From the NCBI GenBank assembly GCA_030068075.1, contig CM057843.1, positions 11,860,001 through 11,924,000 of the forward strand: DNA of 64,000 nt. Reading direction: 5' to 3'. Origin of the DNA: Paguma larvata. Its lineage: Eukaryota > Chordata > Mammalia > Carnivora > Viverridae. Both the position numbers and the translations under genes were made by a program. A model generated the notes under the pieces. It was given only the letters and a program-made list of their open reading frames with translations. It had not been told where the DNA came from and made no database searches. Of the stretch, positions 34,985 through 45,305 are shown piece after piece. How positions within the stretch are numbered: position 1 is the first letter of the stretch; each line of letters opens with the position of its first letter.

Positions 34985-37345
34985 GCGGGTTGGCATCCAA
35001 GACTATTTGTTTTCCAAGACTATTTTGTAGAGATGTTTTGGGTTTACACCAAGATTGAGGGGGAGGCACAGAAATTTCTCGTATACGCCCTGCGCCCACA
35101 TACACGCAGCCTCCCCCATTATCAACGTCGCTCACCGAAGCGGTACATTTGTTACAGCTGGTGAACTTACACGGACACATCATAATCAACCAAGTCCACA
35201 GTTTACCTTAGGGCTAACCGTTGGCGTTGTACTTTCTATGGGTTTGGATGTCCGCCATTATGGTGTCATACAGAATAGTCTCGCTGTCTAAAAATCCTCT
35301 GTGTTCTGCCTCTTCATCGCCCCTTCTCCACGCCTCCCCACCACTGACGTTTTTATTGTCTCCATGGTTTTGCCTTTTCCGGAATGCTGTACAGTTGGAA
35401 TCATACAGCATATAGCTTTTTCAGACTGCCTTCTTTCACTTGGGAATCTGCACTTAAAGCTCCTGTATGTCTTTTCATGGCTTGATGGCTCATTTCTTTT
35501 TATTGCTGAATACCGTTCCATTGTCTGGATTCACCATGTATCCATTCGCCTACTGAAGAACATGTCGGTTGCTCCCAGGTTGGGGCAGTCATGAATAAAG
35601 CCGCTATAAACATCTGTGTGCAGTTCCCATGTGGATGTAAGGTTTCAACTTTGTTAGGTAAATACCAAGAAGCATGACTCCTGGATCATTGGCTAATATA
35701 GTATGTTTAGTTTTTAAGAAACTACTAAACGTCTTCCAAAGAGGCTGCACCATTTTGCGTTTCCACTGGCAATTAAAATTCCTGTTGCACCGCGTCCTCG
35801 CCTACATTTGGTGTTACTGGTGCCCTGGATTTGGGCCATTCTAACAGGTGTGTGTGTAGTGGCATCTCCTTGTTTTAATTTGCATTTCCCTGATGACATA
35901 CGACGTGGAGTGTCTTTGCATATGTTACTTGTCATCCGTGGATCTTCTTTGCCGATGTGTCCATTCAGGTCTTTGACCCATTTTTTAATTAGGTTGTTTG
36001 CTTCCTATTGTTGAGTTGTAAGGCCTCGTTGCGTATTTTGCATAACGCCCTTTTATCAAATGTGTCATTTGAAAATATTTCCCCCAAGTCTGTGGCTTGT
36101 TTTCTAATTCTCTTGATATTGCCTTTCCCAGAGCAGAAGTTTTTAATTTTAATGAAGTCCAGCTTGTCAATCATTTCGTTCCTGGATCGTGTCTTTGGTG
36201 TACCTAAAACGGCATTGCCAGATCCAAGGTCATCTAGGTTTTCTTCTATGTTATCTGCCAGGAGTTTAATACTTTTGCATTTTACATTCAGATCTATGAT
36301 CCAATTTCAGTTAATTTCTGTGAAGGGCACAAGGTCTGTGTCTAGATTTTTTTTTTCTTATGGATGTCCAGGTTCCAGTCCCATTTATCAACTATCTTTT
36401 CTCCATTGTATTCCTTTTGCTCCTTTGTCATAGATAGGTTGACAATACTTACAGGGGTCTATTTCTGGGTTCTCTACTCTGTTCCATTGATCCATTTGTC
36501 TATTCTTGTGTCAATACCACATTGTCTTGGTATCTGTAGCTTTACAGCAAGTCTTGAAGTCATGCGGTGGCAGTCCTCTGACTTTGTTCTTCTTCAATAT
36601 TATGTTGGGCTCGTCTGAGTCTTTGGCCTCTCCAAGTAACTTTAATCAGTTTGTTGATATCCATAAATTAACTTAGTATTTTGATTGGGATTCCACGGAG
36701 TCAATAAATCAGAGAGGGAAGAACTGACATCTTGACAATATTGAGTCTTCCTAGCCATAAACATGGAATATTTCTCCACTGATTTAGTTCTTCTTTGTTT
36801 CGTTCCTCAGAGTGTTGGAGTTTCCCTCTTAAAGGTCTTGCATATATATACCTCGTTAGACTGACACCTAAGCACTTCATTCCAGGGAGTGCTAATATCA
36901 ATGGTCTTGTGTTTTTATTCTCAAATTCCACTTGTTCACTGCTGGTATATAAGAAAGCAATTGACTTTTGTATATTTACCTGGTATCCTGCAACACTGCT
37001 AAAATTGCTTATTTGTACCAAGGTGGTTTTGTTTGTTTGTTTGTTTTCTTTTTTTTGTCAATTCTGTCAGACATTCCTACATAGACAACCGTGTCATCTG
37101 TGAACAGTTTTATCTTTCTTCCCAGTTTGTATATCTTTTATTTCCAATACGATGCTAAGAAGGAATGGTGAGGGGCACATCCTTGCCTTGTACCTGACCT
37201 TAGTGAAAAAGCTTAAAGATTCTCACCATGAAATATGATGTTAGCTATAGGGTTTTTTTGTATATAATCTTTATCAAGTCGAGAAACTTCCCCTCTAGTC
37301 CTAGTTTGCTGCGAGTTTTACCATGAATGGGTGTTGTCAGGGCTC
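34985..37345 (-). mobile_element. L1 ORF2/3' end, antisense orientation
   Basis: A 2.3 kb, 5'-truncated old L1. Minus-strand frames at 36701-37021, 35985-36174 and 35288-35521 give recognisable L1 ORF2 segments (for example a MERYSAIKRNE-type block), broken by stops and frameshifts. The 3' UTR lies at 34985-35290. Not active. Confidence 0.92.
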
Positions 37346-38647
37346 TGTTTTGTTCCCTGGAGTTCCTGGTACGTGGAGAAAGTCCTAGCCTATGGTGAGC
37401 CCTAATGATCACCTTTGGAAGAAACAGGTGCAGAATGTAGAAAACCTAGCAGAGAGAGGGAGACTCACCACGGTGATGACCTTGGGTAGGTGTGAGGGGT
37501 GAGGGCCCAGTGGACAAGGCAGAGATCATTCCATCCACAGTAAAGAGAGGAAGGCGTGCTGACGGGCACAGGTGCCAGGTGCCAGGACCTGGGTGGCTGT
37601 GGCGGGAGCAAGTACAAGTTCTCTTCTTTGATTTTCTCAGTGAAAGAGGGGCCACACTGTCAGCTAAGGGTCCAGGACCTTGATGTGAAGGGAAGGGCCC
37701 CAGAACTGAGGGAAAAGGTTCTGGAGCAGACGGGAAGAGGATAGGTCTGGGATCAGCAGCCTAAGCTGAGAAGCAGGACCTGGAGAGGGGGCTCATCGGC
37801 CACCCCAAGCAACAGACTCAGGGGTTTGTGTCCCTTGCGTCTTTCTTCCCGTGTGTCTAAGGGGGTCAGGGTGAGCCCAAGAGGCAGGTGGCAAGAAACC
37901 TCTCCGCCCTAGGCCCTGCCCAGGGCCCCACGGATGGCTCTGAAGGACTCTCTAAGGTCCCCACTGGCTGGACACTCACCCTGGGAGGCACCAGTGCCAC
38001 GGCCTGTCCAGTCTGTGGGGCTGGAGGCTAGAGACCCCTCCCTGGGGTGCCTTCTCTGCTCTGCCACCCCCACCATCCCCACCCTCTGCAGAAACTTCCC
38101 CTCAGGCCACACGGAGTAATTTACCTTCAAGTCCCTAGTTAAATGAATCAGTGAGTGAATGAACAAGCTATCCACGCAGGCCACGGAGCTGCTGCCGTCG
38201 CATCCTGGGGCATCGAATCCCACTTACGGCCAGGTCTACAGACGGCCTGCTGCGCCCACCCTCCCCGTCCACGGGCACGCAGAACTCAGCTGTGGGCAGG
38301 GTTGGGGTTCCAGGAATGCGGAACGGATACACAGACGTGAGAAATGGACAAAGGGGAAGAACCCCCACCCCGAGAGTTTCAGTGAGACCTTGACCTAAAT
38401 CTTTCCCCTCCATGAGCCTCCCAACACACAGTAGGTGCTCAAGCAATGGCCTCTCTATTCCAGTCTTGCGGGGGTAAGAGTGAGGGGGATGGGACCGGCG
38501 CCACGTTCTGGGGTGAGGTCTCAGGGCACAGAGGGCAGCGGATCATTCACTGCGGGCATCAGGTCCCTCCCTCTTGGGGCTTCGATGTCTCCACCTGCAA
38601 CAGGGACTGAACTCTGGGAACCCTCCATCATCTAGGGCTCTGAAATA
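37346..38647. other. Intron, no gene seen
   Basis: Ordinary intronic sequence; no exon recognised. Confidence 0.5.
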
Positions 38648-38703
38648 GTGCTCACGCATGGCACACACAATCACAGTGCTCACGCATGGCACACACGATC
38701 ACA
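38648..38703 (+). repeat. 28-base tandem duplication
   Basis: GTGCTCACGCATGGCACACA and the bases after it occur twice in a row (38648-38675 and 38676-38703) with one mismatch. Confidence 0.9.
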
Positions 38704-38704
38704 G

Positions 38705-38830
38705 TTTAAATGGGGTGTAGACTTAGCCCCATGTCTTAGAGTAAGGGAGCGAGGCTCAGAGAGGTGAAGCTGCTTGCCTCCAGACACACAGCTAGCAGAC
38801 GGCGACAGCTCCATTTGAATCCAGGCCAAC
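38705..38830 (-). mobile_element. MIR fragment
   Basis: 'gaggctcagagaggtgaagctgcttgcc', 'cacacagctagcag', 'ttgaatccagg'. Confidence 0.75.
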
Positions 38831-38964
38831 CTGGCTCCTGGCCAACATCGCATTTCCCGGACCTTGGCCCAGGGCATCTGTGCCCCCTCGGGGGAAAACT
38901 CGGCAGGGCCTGTGGCATTCATGCCTTTGGAGAGAAACTGATGCCCGCTCATAGGGCTTCTCGG

Positions 38965-39150
38965 TCTGGGTTCAAACGCTGTTTTGGCCACCTACGTCCC
39001 TCAGCGGCTCCTCTCTCAAGCCCTATGCCCCGCCGGGCCAGGACGTTTTGAGAATTAAATGAGATAATGTTCGGGAAAGCACTGAGCACAGCGCCTGGCA
39101 CCAGGAGACACCGGGTAAACAGTCATTTTCATTATTATTTTTGGGTGCCA
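38965..39150 (+). mobile_element. MIR fragment
   Basis: 'tctgggttcaaacgctg', 'gagaattaaatgagataatg', 'gcactgagcacagcgcctggcacc', 'ttcattattattt'. Confidence 0.8.
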
Positions 39151-40239
39151 AGTCTCAGCGAAACGTCACGCCACTTCCTAAGAAGTAACAGCACCCAGTA
39201 CCACCCCGGGCTGCTGATTTCACCGCCAGGGCGTGCAGTTTGCTAAAGCCCCCAAAATGTCCTGACGGCCACCGGAAGCCAAGGGAGGGGGCCGAGGACA
39301 CCCAGGCTCTCCGGGCCACGTGGCATCAGGCCAGGGCATTGCAGCAGCTCATCCGCGCACCGGCCATCTCCAGAGGGACACAGCCTGGTGGCCCGGAGCG
39401 GGGCCGGCGGCAGGAAGAAAAGCCAGCCCCTCCCCCTGGCAACTTCGAGCTCCCAGGGAAACCCAGACCCCTGAGGAGCCCACCCCTCAGGCTCCGGGTG
39501 CAGACGGGGCCGTTCAGAGACACGATGGGCTGCACGTGGCCTCTCTGGGCCTCAGTTCTGGCATCTGCAAGACGAGGCAGCCGCTTCCTTTCCCTGGTGT
39601 TGGTCACGAAGACCCACTGCGATGAGAAAGGGCAGGGGCGTGCCACCTGCCTCCCGGAGACCTCAGCCTGGGGGAGGGATGAAGGGCAGGAAAACAAAAT
39701 CCTTGCGGGAGCAGCCGCGGCCAGAAGAGCCAGAGGACGGTGTTTGCATGTAAAGCACTGCTCCCCCCGATTCCAGAACAAGAGGCGGACAGAGGAAGCA
39801 ACAGAAAGTGCAAGGGCCACTGTCCCGGCCAGGACTGGCAGAGGCTGGGTGGCCGGAGATGCTGGCGGCCAGGGGCGCAAGGGCGCAGGCTCGCTCGGTC
39901 TGCTGAGAGGTGGGGGCACCAGGATGCCCGGAGGAGGCCGCAGCAGTGACAGCTCTCGACGTCACAGAGGCACAGGCCCTCTGACCCCACAGGGCCATTT
40001 CTGGAACGTTTTGCGTGGACAACCCAGGCATGAGGACCTGAGTATCCGCGCGTTCGTCGGGGCAGTAACAAGGGTGGGCGGAGACGTAGAAGTGCATCAG
40101 AATGAGGCGGGCTAACCAAATGGAAACTCAGCCTCGAGTGGGAAATGCCAGCTAGATGTTAAAACCATTCCACTGGTCGGCGTACTACCCAAAGGTGTCC
40201 CGCACCCCCACCCCAGGGCTATGCGTTTCCTCTGACTGC
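39151..40239. other. Intron, no gene seen
   Basis: A 291-codon open frame on the plus strand here has no domain, no homology I recognise and lies in GC-rich DNA. Not annotated as a gene. Confidence 0.5.
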
Positions 40240-40385
40240 TCCCAACAGCCCAGTGGATGAAGGACCCCAACATCCCCATTCTGCCGACGAGCAAACTGAG
40301 ACACACGACAGCTGAATAATTGAAAACTTTGCCCAAGGACACACAGCTGGTAAGTAGCAGAGACTGAGCATGTAATCCCAACAGT
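40240..40385 (-). mobile_element. MIR fragment
   Basis: 'caaactgagacacacgacag', 'tttgcccaaggacacacagctggtaagtagcagag'. Confidence 0.8.
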
Positions 40386-40459
40386 ATATGTCTCCACGAC
40401 ACATTGCGAAAATACAATTTTTTTGTAAAAAAGAAAGGACGGCGTATCCAGGTTGACCA

Positions 40460-40936
40460 TGTACAGCGGGTTGCATGACAGCCCCCCCACAAAAGATACG
40501 TCCACCCGGAACCTGTGAAAGTGACCTTGTTTAGATAAAAGGTCTTTGCAAATAAAATTAACTCAAGGCTCCGGAGAGGAGATCCCTCTAGATTAGGATG
40601 GGCCCTCCGTCCAGTGACGAGTGTCTTTGGAAGAGAAGAAAAGAGAAGACCAGACCGGACAGGACAAGACACAGAGAGGAGGAGACTGTGTAAAGACACA
40701 GGCAGCGGCTGGAGAGACATGTCTATAAGGCAAGGAACACCAAGGTTTGCTGGCAGCGACAGAGGCTGGGAGAGAGGCATGGCCCGATTCTCCCTCGGAG
40801 CCTCTGCGGGAAGCAGGTCTGGCGGCCCCTTGACTTCAGGCTTCTGGCCTCCAGAATTGGGATCTAACAAATCTGTGTCGCTCTAAGCCACTCCGTTGGT
40901 GGTAATCTGTTATGGCAGCCACGGGAAGCTAATCTG
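40460..40936 (+). mobile_element. MLT1-like LTR (ERVL-MaLR), solo
   Basis: Follows the MLT1 LTR in order: 'aaaagatacgtccacccgg', 'gtgaaagtgaccttgtttagataaaaggtctttgcaa', 'gggccctccgtccag', 'gtctataaggcaaggaacacc', 'cttctggcctccagaattggg', 'taagccactccgttggtgg', 'gttatggcagccac'. About 475 bases, no internal retroviral genes; an old, inactive remnant. Confidence 0.8.
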
Positions 40937-43359
40937 GGGTGCGATTTGCTCCCCACTATCCCTGCGTCTGTTTTCTTTTCTGGGGCCTGGCTGACTGTCC
41001 CCCCTGGACCGCTGCCTCCGTGCTCCTTCCACCACCCGGGCACACTTTCAAGTGTCTGGATTCATTCAACCCATCTTCCCCAGTGTTCCCATTTCACAGA
41101 TGAGGAAACTGAGACCACGGGCTCGGATCGCTGCTCCAGAGGGACCCCCGGAGCCTGCCCAGCCACAGCTGGTCGTGCGACCACCAGGAAGGTAGCTGGG
41201 TCGGGACAGGGCCCAAAGCCTGGTCACCTGGCCCTGGGGCTTCAGAACTAGAGCATCTGCTGCAGGACGAGGGCCAGGCCCCATGGGCGCCTGTGAGGCT
41301 GCGCCTGGCAGGGTCCTAGGGGAAAGGAAGAAGGCAGCCAGGGGCTCCGCGTTACGCAGCCCCCGGGGAAGGGCAGGACCATTCCGTACCTGCCCCAGGG
41401 TCTGCTGGGGGCACCCCCCTGCAGTGGTCCCGAAGGCTCCCCAGGGCCCGGGAGGGGGCCTGGCCGCCCCAGCCAGGCAGGTGCTGCCGACAGCTTGAAG
41501 CTCAGCAGGCCGAGAATATGGGCACGGTTGAGCCTCCGGCCCGAATGGCAGAGGGCGGGGGAGCAGAGAGCGAGAGGAAACTGCCCTGCCCTGCCCTGCC
41601 TTGACCGCAGAGCCAAAGCCAAGAGGGCACGAAAAAGTGGATGCCCAGATGCGGGCCTAGTGTTCACGCCCATCTTGTAAATGGGGAAACTGAGCCAGGA
41701 GCAGTGGGGGTGACTCACGCCCCTCTGGGACTGAGGCTAGCAGAGCCTCTCCACCAGGGGCCCTCAGAGGAACAAGGCGGGCGCGGTCTTTCAGATTCGG
41801 CTCAAACCAGGTTATGGGGCTGACGGGCTCGCCGAGCAGGTGCTCGACACCTGAGATGGAGAAGCTCAGAGATGAAAGGGGGGCGACCGATTCCCCAGAG
41901 GCCCTTCCCCCGACCCTGGCTATGAAGACCATGAAAAAGTAAGCGATGGCAGCACGCGCCTTCCCCGAGGTGCGCGAGCCGTGCCGAGGGAGGGGTGGCC
42001 TGGCGCAGGGGTCCCTGAGGCCCAGAGGGGGCGGGGTCTGCCCCGGTCAGGGAGCTTCAGGCAGCACGGGCCCCGAATGAGGCGGGCTGGGGGCTCCGCG
42101 GTTGGGCAGACTGACAAGCGCAGATTTCCAGGCTCCACCCCAGAGCCTCCGAAGCAGAATCTCTGGGGAAGCTCCCAGAGAGGTCTCTGCCAGGGCTGAG
42201 ATGCACCGATTCTGCAACGCTGTAATCTCTGTCTCAAAGGGGTTACAACTTCCCAACTCAAAGGATCCATGACCCGGACGCTCGGGTGGCTCTGGATATT
42301 CAAAGACTCCACAGCTAAGACTCTATGATCTGGGCTCCGTGACTCAGCCCTCGACCCAATGCCCATCAAAGGAGAAAGGATGAAGTCCCTGGGTCTGGAG
42401 CCCTGGGGCACCAGCGGGGACAGCGCGTATGGAATGATCCCACGGGGAAAAAAAAACAGAAAGCAAGAAAGGAAGAAAGGAGAAAGGGAACACTATAGAT
42501 GTTGGCGTGTTTATGTAACTACATTCGCATGTTTGCGTAAGCACTCAGACAGTCCAGAAAGTTCTCTAATAATGGTCACCTCGAGAACATAAAGCTTTGG
42601 GGTGGGGGGAGGCAGAGACAGGGTCTGAGAAGGAGAGATTCACTTTCTACCCCTACACTTGTGTACTACTCCACCAGGAGCCTGTGACACGCTTGTAATT
42701 AAAGACTATAATGGTTCATGAGAAAAGAAAAAAGAAAGCACGACAAAGTCTATGCTCCCTTACGTGTTTGGTCGCTTGTTTCTTTTATCCTCCCCACCCA
42801 CCCAGACATCAGCCGAGATCCCAGGCGCAGGGCGCAGGGCACAGCGCACCGTACTCGCTCCAGAGCTAATCGTGGGAAGCATGAATGGCGCTGAAATCCT
42901 GACGTCCCCAGGGCCTGCACACTAGTCCTTGACCGGTGAGACGTCTCCGAGAAGGGAAGGGAGGGGCCGGCCGGAAAAGCGATGCCAGGGGCCGGTCCCG
43001 AGGGTGGCGTGGACCGGGGATTCCCAGGCCCTGTCCACACCCGGCTTCCGCGAGGCCACAGTCGGGGCCTCTAGGAAGCCCCGCTTTTGAGCACCCCACC
43101 TGTCCCCGGAACCCCACGCCCTCAGGAGCCCCAACAGCGCATCCACCTCTGCCCTCCGTGCGACCCAGACAGGCCCCGAGCTCACTCTCCGGACCTTGCC
43201 GAGCTCTAGTCCTGGGAAGGGATGGGCCCGGCTCCCCTCGGCCCTCCCCAGTCCTCCTCAGGCCCCCACAGGCCCGAGTGGAAGGCCAGCCTGGCCTTGG
43301 CCTGGAACCGAGAGCCCAGAGGCACGGGGTCGGGGGCAGGAGGCAGGCGGCTGCTGCCG
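40937..43359. other. Intron, no gene seen
   Basis: Contains MIR-like pieces (41080-41120, 41680-41710), a possible MER20-like scrap at 42115-42175, and an A-rich patch at 42448-42485. No exon recognised. Confidence 0.45.
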
Positions 43360-43470
43360 CCCAGAACGCCAGCTGCCGGCCGTGATTTATTTTTGCTTTA
43401 AGTGCTGGAGAATTGCAGGGCTGGAGCCGCCAGCTCGGGGGGCTCGGGCTGCAGCTGGAGGGAGAGGGAG
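43360..43470. promoter_or_regulatory. Candidate cardiac/muscle-type enhancer in intron
   Basis: Two E-boxes CAGCTG (43371-43376, 43452-43457) flank an NKX2-type TTAAGTG (43398-43404) and an AT-rich TGATTTATTTTTG. KCNJ12 is expressed in heart and muscle, so such a cluster inside its intron is plausible. Based on motifs only. Confidence 0.3.
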
Positions 43471-43554
43471 GTAGGCAGGGGGTGGGGGCCGCACAGCCCC
43501 TCCCTGGCCTCTCTTGCCCTCAGCCTCTCAGACTCTCCATCACACGCACCGCCC

Positions 43555-43582
43555 CCCCCTCGCGCACACACACACACACACA
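43555..43582. repeat. Short (CA)n
   Basis: CGCGCACACACACACACACA-type run. Confidence 0.7.
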
Positions 43583-44599
43583 GCTCAGGACCTCCGTGTC
43601 TCCGCTCGCTCCCTCCTCCCCGGCCCCAGCTCTCCTAAGTAAGTCTCAAAACGGCTGCTTAAAGGAGGCTTTAGGGGGCAGAGAGTCTCCACCCCTACCC
43701 CCCCACCTCGCTTCCACCTCTAGCTGGGGCCGTCCCTCTCCCACCGTGGGCTGTCACGTTCGCCCTTCCCCCAGGACACCGCTCACAGGTCAGAGGCTGA
43801 TGGCAGTCACAGGCAATCTGGAGGCAGCTCTGGTTCTCATTATGACCTGATCCCTTCTCTGCCCCGGAGGGCGAGCCTCGGGAGACAGTGCCCTGCCCCG
43901 GGCACATCTGGCTGAACGGCCCGCTGGGCACCTGGGGGAGCCGAGCCACCCCGGCCAAGGCCCGGCCCCTCAGAACCGGTCTGCACAGCCACGAAAGGAG
44001 TGAAAGCCTTAGGTTGGCAGAGGCGACGGGGTGAGCCGGGGCAGCGGAGGGGGCCGCGCTTCACCAGCTAGAAAGCTGGTAGGTTCTTCTTACAACTAGA
44101 AAGCTGCGAAAGTTGACAATGGCCGATCTTGCAACATACAAAAAAATGTTTGTGCTCTAAAGCAGAGACTGTGCCGAGGAGGTAGAACACACAGACACCA
44201 AACACAAATGGCTCTGGGCATGGGAAAATGCTTAACTGGGCAACAAATGGAGACACTGTCCCCTCTGCCATCCCCCGTCCCCGCAGCCGGCCTCCGCGCA
44301 TTTCACTGAAGGCACAAAGATTCACAAGCGCCAAGAGAAGCGCTGAGGACCGAGTGGCCCTGAGCCTCCGCACCTCAGTTTGCTCAGGTCCGCAATGGGA
44401 ATGCGGCTTCCGCTCCTCACAGGGTGGGGGCGGGGGACACTCTGAGCTGGAAGCCAGCCATAGGCCGGGGACGCGGCAAGGTTCAGAGCTCGAAGCAGGT
44501 AAGGTCGCAGACAGAAAGAGCTCAATGCAGAGTCGGGGCCTGAAATGAACGCCAACTCTCTCCCCCTCACAGACGGATGGCGGGCCGAGGGCTCAGAGA
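43583..44599. other. Intron, no gene seen
   Basis: Ordinary GC-rich intronic sequence. Confidence 0.5.
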
Positions 44600-44720
44600 A
44601 AAGGTCTGAAAGCTGGCTTTGCCCTCAACAAGCTCCTCAATTCTGGGACAGTGATGTCGCTTGTCTGAGGCTCGGTTTTCTTATCTGCAGAATGGGACGA
44701 TAGTTCTGGCTACTACTGCT
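44600..44720 (+). mobile_element. MIR fragment
   Basis: 'gtctgaggctcggttttcttatctgcagaatgggacgatagt'. Confidence 0.65.
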
Positions 44721-44769
44721 ACTCAGCACTCACTATCTACCAAGCACCGTACATGGATAAACCAACCCA

Positions 44770-45305
44770 TTCACTCCCCACGTGTTTATCGAGCAACTAC
44801 TACACACAGGGTACTGCTGTAGGTGCTGGGGATGTAACTGTGAACCAGTAAGACCAAAAACTCTTCACGTCAGGTGCTTACATCCCAGTGGGGGAGAGAG
44901 ACAATAAACAAGATAAGCAAATGCAACATAATGTGGCGGATGGCATTAAATTCGACCAGTTGAAAAAAACAAGAGAGAGAACGTGGGCAAAGGGAGGCCA
45001 CGGTGTCATCCAGGAGAGGCGTCACGGAGGAGGTGGCCTTTGGACAAGACCTGAAGGTGGTGAGGGAGGAGGCTGTGTGGGGATCTGCGGAAGCGTGTCT
45101 CAAGTAGCGGGAACAGCAAGGCCAAACGCCCTGGGGCAGGAATGGGCCTCAGGTGCTGGCGGCACAGCAAGGAGAGAGGCAGGGCGGCCTGAGGAGAGGG
45201 AGACAGTGGTGGCAAGAGAGGGCAGTACTGAAGACCAGCCCGTGCAGGGCCTCGTGGGCCCCGGTGAGGAGGGCGGCTTTTATTCTGAGTTGAGGGCGAA
45301 AGGGA
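44770..45305 (-). mobile_element. L2 LINE fragment, well preserved
   Basis: Reverse-L2 in order: 'tagg tgctggggatg', 'gtgggggagagagacaataaacaa', 'ggaggtggcctttggacaagacctgaagg', 'gggaacagcaaggcc', 'gccctggggcaggaatgggcc', 'gcagggcctcgtgggcc', 'ttttattctgagttgag'. The longest L2 copy in the intron; the open frame 44888-45643 is a by-product. Confidence 0.82.

Noticed and set aside
35288..37021. Fragments of reverse-transcriptase-like protein on the minus strand
   Set aside because: Recognised as a dead, 5'-truncated L1 with stops and frameshifts, not a host gene.
39240..40115. 291-codon plus-strand open frame
   Set aside because: No recognised domain, no splice or start context support, overlapping open frames on the other strand; typical of GC-rich intron.
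40460..40936. Possible complete endogenous retrovirus
   Set aside because: Only an LTR is present; there is no internal region or second LTR nearby.
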